A DNA stretch of 64,000 bases from positions 310,001-374,000 of the forward strand of contig NZ_CP156627.1 in assembly GCF_039852015.1 (NCBI RefSeq), given 5' to 3'. Shown one piece after another: positions 16,095 to 24,744 of the stretch; the first letter of the stretch is position 1; each line of letters opens with the position of its first letter. The translations under genes were made by a program, and so were the position numbers. The notes under the pieces were generated by a model, which ran no database searches, was not told where the DNA came from, and was given only the letters and a program-made list of their open reading frames with translations. Source of the DNA: Robbsia sp. KACC 23696. Its GTDB lineage: Bacteria; Pseudomonadota; Gammaproteobacteria; Burkholderiales; Burkholderiaceae.

Positions 16095-17234
16095 TCAATC
16101 CGCCGGATGCGAGCCCATGTTGTCGAGCAGGATCTGCTCGCCCTGCACGCTGAACATGTCTTGAAAAGCCGCGCCGATCGACGCGGCGAGCGGTTCCGCC
16201 CGCGCGAGCATGTTTCGCTCGCTGAGGGTCACGGCATCGCGCCAGTGCGTGCTACCGATCAACGCTTCCGCCAACTCGGCCGCATCGAGCATCGCGAGAT
16301 TCACCCCGACGCCGAGTGGCGGCATCACATGCGCGGCGTCGCCAAGCAGAGTCAAGCCGGGTCGGCTCGGCCAGCCCAGGGGATTCGGCAGCGCGACGAT
16401 GGGCCTCACCGCGGCGATGCTGTCGGCATCGGCAATCAACGACAGCAAGGCGGGGGACCACCCTTCGAAACGCGCGAGCAGGGCGAGCTTCGTGATCGAC
16501 GCCAGGGTGCGATCCGGGCGATCGCCCTCTTCGGGTGTGGTCCGAAACGCGGCGTAGACACGCACCAAGGCGTTGCCGTTACGCTGGGCGATGATGCCGG
16601 CACCGCCATGAAGTGAAAACATCGTGCCGTGTCCCACCAGGCGCGCTTTCTCCGGATGTCGGCGGTCCACATCGGTCAGCCACAGTTCGACGAAGGTGAT
16701 GCCGGTATAGTGCGGCCGGATGTCCGTCAGCGCCGCGCGCGCGGCCGACCACGCCCCATCTGCGCCGATGACGAGATCGAATCGCCCAAGGCTGCCGGCG
16801 ACACCAAATAGTTCGTGGCGACCATCGGCCCGCGCGACCACTGCCGTCACAGACTGTCCCCACCGAACCACCGTAGTCGGCATCGGCTGTAGCAACAGCT
16901 CACGCAGCACGATGCGATCGATTTCCGGCCGTTCGCCCATACCCGGCTCTGGCGCCTCGCGCCGAAGGACCGCTCCCGACGCGTGATCGATGCTCTGTTG
17001 ATCTTGATCCTCGTGACGCGCGACCTGCATGAAAGCGTCCCAGAGACCCGCTTTCTTCAAGGCAAGCTGGCCTTCATTGGGATGAAGGTCGAGCGATCCA
17101 CCCTGATCACGCGACCGCGCCGATTGATCCGCCTCGAATACGCTACACTGCCAACCGGCGCGCGTTAACATAGTCGCCGCGGTCAAGCCGGCGGGCCCTG
17201 CGCCCAGTATGGCGATAGTCGGTCTTTGCGACAT
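16095..17234 (-). CDS. FAD-dependent monooxygenase, TetX-like
   Basis: A 379-residue flavoprotein of the p-hydroxybenzoate hydroxylase fold. The Rossmann motif is GAGPAGLTAATMLTRAGW, the second FAD contact is GADGAWSAAR, and the third is LTLLGDAAHVMPPLGVGVNLAMLDAAELAEAL. RSRDQGGSLDLHPNEGQLALKKAGL closely resembles the TetX branch. Its start and ribosome binding site lie against a 27-base inverted repeat shared with the divergent marR gene. Hydroxylation and detoxification of a small aromatic or antibiotic-like compound is likely; tetracycline activity itself is not shown. Confidence 0.85.
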   Translation of the reverse strand: MSQRPTIAILGAGPAGLTAATMLTRAGWQCSVFEADQSARSRDQGGSLDLHPNEGQLALKKAGLWDAFMQVARHEDQDQQSIDHASGAVLRREAPEPGMGERPEIDRIVLRELLLQPMPTTVVRWGQSVTAVVARADGRHELFGVAGSLGRFDLVIGADGAWSAARAALTDIRPHYTGITFVELWLTDVDRRHPEKARLVGHGTMFSLHGGAGIIAQRNGNALVRVYAAFRTTPEEGDRPDRTLASITKLALLARFEGWSPALLSLIADADSIAAVRPIVALPNPLGWPSRPGLTLLGDAAHVMPPLGVGVNLAMLDAAELAEALIGSTHWRDAVTLSERNMLARAEPLAASIGAAFQDMFSVQGEQILLDNMGSHPAD

Positions 17235-17241
17235 GAACCCG

Positions 17242-17307
17242 TCCTTTACATTTAAATAGGATCCTATATTATAGCAAGTGTATAGGGTCCTATTTAAATG
17301 TAAAGGA
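17242..17307. promoter_or_regulatory. 27-base inverted repeat with two MarR-type operators between monooxygenase and marR
   Basis: Arms 17242-17268 and 17281-17307 are reverse complements with one mismatch, separated by 12 bases. Each arm contains a near-palindromic core, ATAGGATCCTAT at 17256 and ATAGGGTCCTAT at 17282, centred 26 bases apart. The outer ends of the arms are the ribosome binding sites (AAAGGA) of both divergent genes. A MarR dimer on each core would cover both promoters, so autoregulation and control of the monooxygenase is strongly suggested. Confidence 0.72.
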
Positions 17308-17312
17308 ATATC

Positions 17313-17771
17313 GTGCGCCCGATCTCAATATGGTCACCCCTGGATATGCCGACGTTGCTCATCAATCGATTGGAGCGGGCGCTTTCCAGGATCATCGACA
17401 AAGAGCTGAAACCCGCCGGCATCACCGCCTCGCATTTGCCGGTGCTCGTCGCGCTGAAAGACGGCAGTAAGCTGACGCAAAAAGACCTCGCCGCGGCAAG
17501 CAACGTCGAACAGCCGAGCATGGCCCAGTTGCTCTCCCGCATGGAGCGGGATGGGTTAATTCGACGCGAACCGTCGCCGACCGACAAACGCAGTAGCGTC
17601 GTGTCGCTCACCGACCTCGCGATGAGCCGACTCGATCCGGGCCGCCAAATCTTGCGTCGCATCGACGACGAAACCTGCGCGGTGCTGAGCGATGCCGAGC
17701 GCAAAACGCTCGCGGCGCTGCTGCATAAATTGCTCGTCACGCTCGAGCCTGATACGCATCCTTCGGAGTAA
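17313..17771 (+). CDS. MarR family transcriptional regulator
   Basis: A 152-residue winged-helix regulator. The recognition helix region is LTQKDLAAASNVEQPSMAQLLSRMERDGLIRREPSPTD, followed by the beta-wing and LTDLAMSRL. The GTG at 17313 has AAAGGA seven bases upstream, inside the inverted repeat. It diverges from the TetX-like monooxygenase and is followed after 28 bases by an MFS pump in the same direction, forming a regulator-enzyme-pump detoxification module. Confidence 0.88.
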   Translation: MRPISIWSPLDMPTLLINRLERALSRIIDKELKPAGITASHLPVLVALKDGSKLTQKDLAAASNVEQPSMAQLLSRMERDGLIRREPSPTDKRSSVVSLTDLAMSRLDPGRQILRRIDDETCAVLSDAERKTLAALLHKLLVTLEPDTHPSE

Positions 17772-17788
17772 TGCCACTTGAGGTGGCA
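17772..17788 (+). other. Small hairpin between marR and the MFS gene
   Basis: TGCCAC (17772-17777) pairs with GTGGCA (17783-17788) around TTGAG. The second arm can instead pair with GCCAC at 17790-17794, giving two competing short hairpins before the MFS start at 17800. It may tune relative expression of regulator and pump. No T tract is present. Confidence 0.35.
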
Positions 17789-17799
17789 AGCCACATCGT

Positions 17800-19029
17800 A
17801 TGAATACACCTGCTGCTGCGTCTGCAAAAACGTTTTCGCCTTATCAGAAACGGGTCCTGGGGATTCTGGCCTTCCTTCAGTTTTCCGTCATCCTCGATTT
17901 CATGCTGATGGCGCCATTGGGCGCCCTGATCATACCGGCGCTGAAAATCGGTCCATCTCAGTTCGGCCTCGTCGTTTCCGCCTATGCGTTTAGCGCGGGG
18001 ATTTCGGGCATTCTGATCGCGGGCTTTGCCGACCGATTCGATCGCAAAAAACTGCTGCTCTTTTTTTACAGTGGCTTTGTGCTCGGCACGGTCTGGTGTG
18101 GACTCGCGCAATCCTACGAATCGCTGCTGCTCGCGCGCGTCTTCACCGGCCTGTTCGGTGGCGTGATCGGCTCGGTGGTATTGGCGATCGCAGCCGATCT
18201 TTTCGCACCGCAGATGCGCGGCCGTGTGATGGGTCTGATACAGACGGCCTTCTCGGCAAGCCAGGTTCTGGGGATACCGGCAGGCTTATATCTATCGAGC
18301 CGCTGGAACTGGCACGTGCCTTTTCTAGCCATGGCGGCGCTCGGACTGGCTGGCGGCATCGTCGTCGCGCTGGGATTGAAGCCAGTGACCGGTCATTTGA
18401 ATAGTCCGCAGGAGCGTAGCGCCTTTTTACATCTGCTGCACACTTTGAAAGATCCGCGCCACGTGCCGGCTTTCGCGGCAACGGCGCTGCTGACCACGGG
18501 CGCCTTTATGCTGATGCCTTTCAGCAGTGCCTTCGCGACCAATAATTTAGAGATCGGTATCGCCGTGCTGCCCGTGGTCTATCTGGTCACCGGATTGTGC
18601 ATGGTTGTTTTCGGACCGGTCATCGGCAAGGCAACCGACACCTTCGGCAAGCGTCGCGTATTCAGCTTCGGTACCGTGATGTCTATCGTCATGGTGCTGA
18701 TTTACACACATCTCGGGCCGATCCCGCTTTACGGACTGATCCTGCTGAATATCGTTTTGTTCGTCGGCATTTCGTCACGCATGATTCCGTTTCAGGCGAT
18801 GGCATCCACGATCCCGGTACCGGCAGCCAGAGGCGCGTTCAATGCCGTCAGCGCCTCCATTCAGCAGGTGTCGGGCGGTATCGCCTCGGTGATAGCCGGT
18901 CATATCGTGTCATTGGATGCGAGCGGCAAGCTGCTGCATTTCAACGTCGTCGGCTATGTGGTGGCGGGAACCGCCCTGGTCGCGTGGGCGCTATTTTTAA
19001 GACTTGGCGCTTCTCGCGGAACGCCATGA
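17800..19029 (+). CDS. MFS transporter (DHA1-like, drug or metabolite efflux)
   Basis: A 409-residue major facilitator protein with 12 predicted helices. The loop 2-3 motif appears as GFADRFDRKKLLLFFYSGF, and ARVFTGLFGGVIGSVVLAIAADLF is the TM4-5 region typical of AraJ/DHA1 carriers. It lies 28 bases behind marR and is probably co-transcribed with it. Together with the divergent monooxygenase it would export or detoxify the MarR ligand. The substrate is unknown. Confidence 0.86.
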   Translation: MNTPAAASAKTFSPYQKRVLGILAFLQFSVILDFMLMAPLGALIIPALKIGPSQFGLVVSAYAFSAGISGILIAGFADRFDRKKLLLFFYSGFVLGTVWCGLAQSYESLLLARVFTGLFGGVIGSVVLAIAADLFAPQMRGRVMGLIQTAFSASQVLGIPAGLYLSSRWNWHVPFLAMAALGLAGGIVVALGLKPVTGHLNSPQERSAFLHLLHTLKDPRHVPAFAATALLTTGAFMLMPFSSAFATNNLEIGIAVLPVVYLVTGLCMVVFGPVIGKATDTFGKRRVFSFGTVMSIVMVLIYTHLGPIPLYGLILLNIVLFVGISSRMIPFQAMASTIPVPAARGAFNAVSASIQQVSGGIASVIAGHIVSLDASGKLLHFNVVGYVVAGTALVAWALFLRLGASRGTP

Positions 19030-19165
19030 ATGTCCGGTCTTCCGCATTCGCGCGGTGACAGGCGAATGAGGCGGTCTGCCGTCGGCAGATTCAGGGGATT
19101 CGGCATAAAATGTGCGGTTCGATCGCAAAATACCGTCTTTTCGGGATATTAAAGTAGGAGTCGCA

Positions 19166-19999
19166 ATGTCTATCCGTTTCTCCCCGCGCCATATCACGCG
19201 CGCATTGCTTGGCGCCACGGCATTTTCGCTGGCAGCCCTTTCTTTCATCGCGCCTTCGGCCCATGCAGCCGATCTGCTGGACACCGTCAAGCATCGGGGC
19301 ACGCTGGACGTGGGGATGGAAGGCACCTACCCGCCGTTCGGCTTCAAAGCCCCGGCAGGCGATCTGCAAGGTTTCGATGTCGATGTCGCCAAGGAACTGG
19401 CGCGGCGTCTGGGGGTGAAGCCGCATTTCATCACGACGGAATGGAGCGGCATCATTGCCGGCCTGCAGGCGGGCAAATATGACGTCATCGTCAATCAGGT
19501 CGGTATCACGCCTGCGCGCCAGAACATGCTCGATTTTTCGACGCCGTACACCTACTCGATCGGACAGCTGATTCAGCGCAAGAACGATGATCGTCAGTTC
19601 CATTCGCTGGACGATCTGAAGGGGCATAAGCTGGGCGTCTCCTTGGGTAGCAACTACAACGACATGGCAAAGGCCGTGGCGGGCATCGATGTCCGCACCT
19701 ACCCGGGTGCCCCGGAATATCTGTCCGACCTGGCTGCCGGCCGTATCGACGCCGCCTTGAACGATCGTTTGATGCTGGCCTACTTGCTGAAGCACTCGCC
19801 GCTGCCGCTGCGCACCAGCGGTACCGTCGGCGACCAGACCGAGATGGGTATCCCCTTCCGCAAGGGCAACCCCGCTTTTGCCAAGGCAGTGAACGACGCC
19901 TTGGCCGGTATGCGCAGTGACGGCACCTTGGCCAAGCTGTCCGACAAATGGTTTGGCATCGACGTGTCGAAGCCGTTGCCGGCAAGCGCCGCGAAGTGA
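19166..19999 (+). CDS. Periplasmic cystine-type amino acid-binding protein (FliY/TcyJ-like)
   Basis: A 277-residue solute-binding protein with a Sec signal peptide ending near AHA-ADLLD (residue 34). The mature start LLDTVKHRGTLDVGMEGTYPPFGF and the segments YDVIVNQVGITPARQNMLDFSTPYTYS and ALNDRLMLAYLL closely resemble FliY/TcyJ cystine-binding proteins. ATG 19166 has GGAG seven bases upstream. The permease follows after 13 bases; no ATPase gene is in the operon. Confidence 0.87.
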   Translation: MSIRFSPRHITRALLGATAFSLAALSFIAPSAHAADLLDTVKHRGTLDVGMEGTYPPFGFKAPAGDLQGFDVDVAKELARRLGVKPHFITTEWSGIIAGLQAGKYDVIVNQVGITPARQNMLDFSTPYTYSIGQLIQRKNDDRQFHSLDDLKGHKLGVSLGSNYNDMAKAVAGIDVRTYPGAPEYLSDLAAGRIDAALNDRLMLAYLLKHSPLPLRTSGTVGDQTEMGIPFRKGNPAFAKAVNDALAGMRSDGTLAKLSDKWFGIDVSKPLPASAAK

Positions 20000-20012
20000 G
20001 TAGCGGCACGCG

Positions 20013-20672
20013 ATGAGTTTCTACGACATCCTGATGCAATCGGCGCCCGCGCTCGGCCTGGGCGTGTGGTTGACGGTCAAGTTCGCCGTGCTGTCGATGA
20101 TCTTCGGCTTGGTCGCGGCTGTCGTGCTGGCGACGATGGGCATCAGCCATAATCGTCTGCTTGTCGGTATCGCGCGAACGTACGTCAGCGTGATCCGCGG
20201 CACGCCTTTATTGGTACAGATATTCGTCGTGTACTACGGTCTGCCTGCGGCGGGAATATCGTTGGACCCGACACCGGCCGGCGTGCTGGCCTTGTCGGTC
20301 AATGTCGCGGCCTATCTGTCCGAGAGCATGCGGGGCGCGATACTCGGTATCACTCCGGGACAATGGCTCGCTGCGTATAGCCTGGGGCTGCGACGCGGCC
20401 AGGCTTTACGCTATGTCATCGGACCGCAGGCGCTGCGCATTGCCACACCCAGCTTGGCCAATAGCTTGATCAGCCTGATCAAGGATACGTCTCTGGTGTC
20501 GGTCATCACGGTGACGGAGCTGCTGCGCAGTACGCAAGAGTTGATTGCATCCACGTTTTACACCCTTCCCTTCTATCTGGTAGCCGCCGCGCTGTATTGG
20601 GTCATGTGCACGATTCTGGAAATCGTTCAGCGACAGGTGGAAAAGCGGCTCGCCCTGCCGGGAAGACATTGA
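20013..20672 (+). CDS. Polar amino acid ABC permease (TcyL-like)
   Basis: A 219-residue inner-membrane permease of the HisMQ family with about five membrane helices. IRGTPLLVQIFVVYYGLP is the conserved N-terminal loop, and AYSLGLRRGQALRYVIGPQALRIATPSLANSLISLIKDTSL is the EAA coupling loop that contacts the ATPase. It follows the binding protein by 13 bases. The expected ATP-binding protein is missing here; a VOC gene comes next. The ATPase must be encoded elsewhere or shared. Confidence 0.87.
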   Translation: MSFYDILMQSAPALGLGVWLTVKFAVLSMIFGLVAAVVLATMGISHNRLLVGIARTYVSVIRGTPLLVQIFVVYYGLPAAGISLDPTPAGVLALSVNVAAYLSESMRGAILGITPGQWLAAYSLGLRRGQALRYVIGPQALRIATPSLANSLISLIKDTSLVSVITVTELLRSTQELIASTFYTLPFYLVAAALYWVMCTILEIVQRQVEKRLALPGRH

Positions 20673-20693
20673 GCACCATGGGAGACGTCAGCA

Positions 20694-21080
20694 ATGCATT
20701 TGATCGATCACCTCGACCATTTGGTATTGACCTGCACTGACATAGAGGCCACGACGCGCTTCTATGTCGATGTGCTGGGCATGGAGAAGGAAACCTTTCG
20801 CGGCGACCGTGTCGCGCTCCGCTTCGGCAATCAGAAGATCAACCTGCATCAACGCGGCAAGGAATTCGAGCCGAAAGCGCACCTCCCGGTGCCCGGCGCG
20901 CTCGACCTCTGCTTCCTCGCGACCGTTCCGCTCGGCGACGTCGTTACGCATCTTCATGCGAAAGGCTGGCCGATTGTCGAAGGCCCGGTCGAACGCACCG
21001 GCGCCACGCAAGCTATACGGTCCGTGTACGTGCGCGATCCGGATTTAAATCTTATCGAGATATCCGAGCCGCTGGGCTGA
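20694..21080 (+). CDS. VOC superfamily (glyoxalase/dioxygenase-like) protein
   Basis: A 128-residue single VOC domain. DHLDHLVLTCTDIEATTRFYVDVLGM is the N-terminal beta-alpha-beta module with the first metal-binding histidine, KINLHQRGKEF gives the second, and VYVRDPDLNLIEISEPLG ends with the metal-binding glutamate. GLOD5-like members are similar. It follows the ABC permease by 21 bases and may be co-transcribed with it. Substrate unknown. Confidence 0.85.
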   Translation: MHLIDHLDHLVLTCTDIEATTRFYVDVLGMEKETFRGDRVALRFGNQKINLHQRGKEFEPKAHLPVPGALDLCFLATVPLGDVVTHLHAKGWPIVEGPVERTGATQAIRSVYVRDPDLNLIEISEPLG

Positions 21081-21102
21081 CGGTGCCGCAGCCGAGCTGA
21101 GG

Positions 21103-21131
21103 GGATTCGTCTTGATAGCAAGACGGCATCC
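21103..21131 (+). terminator. Hairpin after the VOC gene, possible terminator
   Basis: CGTCTTG (21108-21114) pairs with CAAGACG (21119-21125) around ATAG, extended by GGAT/ATCC beyond a small internal loop. A run of six T lies at 21146-21151, fifteen bases past the stem, which is further than in a standard intrinsic terminator. The rest of 21081-21372 shows no gene. Confidence 0.4.
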
Positions 21132-21372
21132 TCGCGGTTGACGGCTTTTTTATTTCGTATTCCTCTTTACTTTCCGCCATTTCAACAAAAGGCAAGCGCA
21201 AGCGCGAATCACGCCTTTCGCGAATTCTTCGACGCCATCACGTTGCATCGCGGTGCACGGTCCAGCGTATTGCCAGAGCAAACACCCAATAGTCGGTCTT
21301 TTGTTCAATACCCGGCAGAACTATCGCGAGAATCGCGGCCCTTCAGCGCGTTAACCCGAATAATAGATTCCA

Positions 21373-21387
21373 ATAGTCTGACTATAA
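21373..21387 (+). promoter_or_regulatory. FCD-type operator overlapping a -10 box before the arabonate dehydratase operon
   Basis: TAGTCTGACTA at 21373-21383 is palindromic and fits TNGTNNNACNA, the known FadR/FCD subfamily consensus. TATAAT follows at 21382-21387, sharing two bases, and the start codon is 27 bases downstream. The -35 region is weak. Repression by the FCD regulator at 25896 is the natural inference. Confidence 0.6.
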
Positions 21388-21414
21388 TGACGAAAAACAA
21401 TCAGGAGGAGACAC

Positions 21415-23310
21415 ATGATCGACGATCGCGCATCCCGGGGCCGACTGGGCACGGACGACGAAGAGAACGGTGCGGCCAGCCAACGCCCGGAAGCCGTCGC
21501 AGGCGCCGTAAGCGGCCTCCCCAGCGAGCAGCCCGCTTCCTCCGTATCAGCCGATGGCGCGACGTCGGGCGCGCTGCCCCTGCGCTCTGCCCAATGGTTC
21601 GGTACCGCCGACAAAAACGGCTTCATGTACCGGAGCTGGATGAAAAATCAGGGCATCCCCGATCACGAGTTCCAAGGCAAGCCGATCATCGGCATCTGTA
21701 ACACCTGGTCCGAGCTGACGCCGTGTAATTCGCACTTCCGCAAGTTGGCCGAGCACGTCAAGCGCGGCGTGCTGGAAGCCGGCGGCTTCCCTGTCGAGTT
21801 CCCGGTATTCTCCAACGGCGAATCGAATCTGCGTCCCACCGCCATGTTTACGCGCAACCTTGCGAGCATGGACGTCGAGGAAGCGATCCGCGGCAATCCG
21901 ATCGATGCAGTGATCTTGCTCGCCGGCTGCGATAAAACGACCCCTGCGCTACTGATGGGCGCCGCCAGCTGCGACGTCCCTGCGCTGCTCGTCAGCGGCG
22001 GTCCGATGCTGAACGGCAAGCACCGGGGCCGCGACGTCGGCTCCGGGACACTGGTCTGGCAGTTAAGCGAACAGGTGAAGGCCGGGACCATCACGCTGCA
22101 TGATTTCCTTTCCGCCGAAGGCGATATGTCGCGCTCAGTCGGCACCTGCAACACGATGGGCACCGCTTCGACAATGGCGTGCATGGCCGAAGCGCTCGGC
22201 GTCACGCTGCCGCACAATGCGGCCATCCCCGCCGTCGACGCGCGGCGCTATGTACTGGCGCACATGTCCGGCATGCGGATCGTCGACATGGCGCGCGAAG
22301 GCCTTACCCTCTCGAAATTACTGACGCGTGATGCCTTCGAAAACGCCATCCGCGTCAATGCGGCGATCGGCGGCTCGACAAATGCGGCGATTCATTTGAA
22401 AGCCATCGCCGGCCGCATCGGCGTACCGCTGGAATTGGAGGACTGGACCCGGATCGGACGCGGCACACCCACGCTCGTCGATCTGCAGCCGTCGGGGCGC
22501 TTCCTGATGGAGGAGTTCTACTACGCGGGCGGCCTCCCCGGCGTGCTGCGACGTCTCGGGGAAGCGAATCTGATTCCGCATCCCGATGCGCTCACGGCAA
22601 ATGGCAAATCGCTGTGGGAGAACGTCTCCGACGCGCCGATCTACGATACCGAAGTCATTCGCGAAATCGAGAAACCGCTGCTTGCAGACGGCGGCCTCTG
22701 TGTCTTGCGGGGTAACCTGGCCCCCTCCGGCGCCGTCATCAAACCGTCGGCGGCCACCGCCTCGCTATTGAAGCATCGAGGACGCGCCGTGGTCTTCGAA
22801 AGTCTCGAAGACTACAAGGCGCGCATCGTCGATCCGGACCTCGATGTCACCGCGGACTCCGTGCTTGTCTTGAAAAACTGCGGTCCCAAGGGCTATCCCG
22901 GCATGGCCGAGGTCGGCAATATGGGATTGCCGCCGAAGTTATTGGCGCAAGGCATCACCGATATGGTCCGCCTTTCCGACGCACGCATGTCCGGAACCGC
23001 CTACGGCACGGTCGTGCTCCACGTCGCGCCCGAAGCACGCGCAGGCGGGCCGCTGGCCGTCGTGCAAGAAGGCGATTGGATCGAACTGGACAGCTACCGC
23101 GGCGTATTGCGTCTCGATATTTCCGACGACGAACTGCAGGGCCGCCTTGCCGACTGGCACGAAACGCGTGCTTCGAAACCGGCCGACCCGGCGGATCGCA
23201 GCGGCTATCGCCAGCTCTACGTCGAGCACGTGCTGCAAGCGGATCAGGGCTGCGATTTCGATTTCCTCGTCGGCTGCCGCGGCGCCGCCGTGCCCCGTCA
23301 TTCGCATTGA
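21415..23310 (+). CDS. araC: L-arabonate dehydratase (IlvD/Edd family)
   Basis: A 631-residue Fe-S dehydratase. The cluster cysteines are recognisable in IIGICNTWSELTPC (C95), LAGCDKTTPA (C172) and VGTCNTMGTASTMACMAE (C245). It removes water from L-arabonate to give L-2-keto-3-deoxyarabonate. The first 52 residues are an acidic, Ala/Ser-rich extension that is not typical of the roughly 580-residue family; CAGGAGGAG before ATG 21415 supports the long start. It heads an operon with an MFS carrier and the next pathway enzyme. Here araC means the Azospirillum-style dehydratase, not the E. coli regulator. Confidence 0.83.
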   Translation: MIDDRASRGRLGTDDEENGAASQRPEAVAGAVSGLPSEQPASSVSADGATSGALPLRSAQWFGTADKNGFMYRSWMKNQGIPDHEFQGKPIIGICNTWSELTPCNSHFRKLAEHVKRGVLEAGGFPVEFPVFSNGESNLRPTAMFTRNLASMDVEEAIRGNPIDAVILLAGCDKTTPALLMGAASCDVPALLVSGGPMLNGKHRGRDVGSGTLVWQLSEQVKAGTITLHDFLSAEGDMSRSVGTCNTMGTASTMACMAEALGVTLPHNAAIPAVDARRYVLAHMSGMRIVDMAREGLTLSKLLTRDAFENAIRVNAAIGGSTNAAIHLKAIAGRIGVPLELEDWTRIGRGTPTLVDLQPSGRFLMEEFYYAGGLPGVLRRLGEANLIPHPDALTANGKSLWENVSDAPIYDTEVIREIEKPLLADGGLCVLRGNLAPSGAVIKPSAATASLLKHRGRAVVFESLEDYKARIVDPDLDVTADSVLVLKNCGPKGYPGMAEVGNMGLPPKLLAQGITDMVRLSDARMSGTAYGTVVLHVAPEARAGGPLAVVQEGDWIELDSYRGVLRLDISDDELQGRLADWHETRASKPADPADRSGYRQLYVEHVLQADQGCDFDFLVGCRGAAVPRHSH

Positions 23311-23340
23311 TGCGCTGTCCAACCATTCTAGGAGACGGCG

Positions 23341-24744
23341 ATGGACCATCCTTCCGCCACGGGCACGCAGGGGCGCGACCCGGCGCATGAAGCGCACGAA
23401 GCGACGGAGCAACGTATCGTCCGGCGCATCACGCTGCGACTCGTGCCTTTCTTGATATTGCTTTATCTGGTCGCCTATATCGATCGCTCGACGCTGGGCT
23501 TCGCCAAGCTGCAGATGAACGCCGATGTCGGTATCGGCGACGCGGCGTATGGCTTTGGCGCGGGCCTGTTCTTCATCGGCTATTTTCTGCTCGAAGTACC
23601 GAGCAACGTGCTGTTGGTGAAGGTGGGCGCGAGCCGGTGGTTTGCGCGCATCCTCATCACCTGGGGCCTGATCACGGCCGCGATGTGCCTGATTCGCGGA
23701 CCGCATTCCTTCTATCTGCTGCGCTTTCTGCTGGGCGCCGCAGAGGCGGGCTTCTATCCGGGCGCCGTCTACTTCCTCTGCCAATGGTTCCCGTCGAATC
23801 ATCGTGCAAAAATCTTTGGCCTCTTCCTGCTGTCCCAACCGTTTGCGCTGATCATCACCGGTCCGGTGTCGGGCGCTTTATTGGATATGGAAGGCATTGC
23901 GGGATTGCACGGTTGGCAATGGCTGTTCTTGCTGACGGGTGCCCCTGCCGTGCTGCTCGCGATTCCGACACTGCTATGGCTGCCCGATACGCCGGCGAAG
24001 GCCCGCTGGCTTCCCGAAGCCGACAGGCAATGGCTGGATGCGGTGCTCACGCGTGAGCGGGAAGCCACGCCGCCACCTCTGGCGCATGGTCTGCGCGGAC
24101 TTTGGACCGTAGTCAAGGATCATCGCATCCTGCTGCTCGCGCTGTATTTCCTCCCCTATCCGCTGGCGATCTACGGGCTGAGCACCTGGCTGCCAACCAT
24201 CGTCAAGGGATTCGGCGGCTCCAATATCACGACCGGATTCTTGACGGCGATCCCCTATGTGTTCGCCGTGCTCGGCTTGCTGACGGTCCCGCGCAGCGCG
24301 GACCGCCGCGACGAACGGATGTGGCATATCGCACTGTCCGCGGCGCTCGGTGCGATCGGTTTGGCCGTATCGGCAGCGATTGCCTCGCCCGTCGTTCAGC
24401 TCGCGGCACTGTCCGTGACCGCCTGCTTCCTTTACGCCGCGCAGCCGGTGTTCTGGACGCTGCCGGGACGTTTCCTGACCGGTACGCAAGCCGCGGCCGG
24501 CATCGCCGTGATCAATTCGATCGGCAATCTGGGCGGCTATCTCGGTCCGTTTGCCGTCGGGGCGATCAAACAAGCCACCGGCCGGATACAGGATGGCCTC
24601 TATTTCCTGTCCGGCGGCGTGCTGCTACTGGGCGTGCTGTTGACCTTCGTCATCTCGAAATATGTCGAGCGACGCAGTGCGACGCTTCCGCGCGCGCCAA
24701 CGCAAGGCCCCACCCATTCATCTTCCAGGAGTCATTCGGCATGA
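23341..24744 (+). CDS. MFS transporter (anion:cation symporter type), probably for pentose or aldonate
   Basis: A 467-residue 12-helix carrier. LILLYLVAYIDRSTLGFAKLQMNADVG at the start and LEVPSNVLLVKVGASRWFARILITWG are hallmarks of the ACS/tartrate-phthalate MFS group, which imports organic and sugar acids. It sits 30 bases after the dehydratase and its TGA overlaps the araD start as ATGA, so it is in the same operon. Uptake of L-arabonate or a related acid is inferred, since L-arabinose itself has the AraFGH importer. Confidence 0.83.
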   Translation: MDHPSATGTQGRDPAHEAHEATEQRIVRRITLRLVPFLILLYLVAYIDRSTLGFAKLQMNADVGIGDAAYGFGAGLFFIGYFLLEVPSNVLLVKVGASRWFARILITWGLITAAMCLIRGPHSFYLLRFLLGAAEAGFYPGAVYFLCQWFPSNHRAKIFGLFLLSQPFALIITGPVSGALLDMEGIAGLHGWQWLFLLTGAPAVLLAIPTLLWLPDTPAKARWLPEADRQWLDAVLTREREATPPPLAHGLRGLWTVVKDHRILLLALYFLPYPLAIYGLSTWLPTIVKGFGGSNITTGFLTAIPYVFAVLGLLTVPRSADRRDERMWHIALSAALGAIGLAVSAAIASPVVQLAALSVTACFLYAAQPVFWTLPGRFLTGTQAAAGIAVINSIGNLGGYLGPFAVGAIKQATGRIQDGLYFLSGGVLLLGVLLTFVISKYVERRSATLPRAPTQGPTHSSSRSHSA

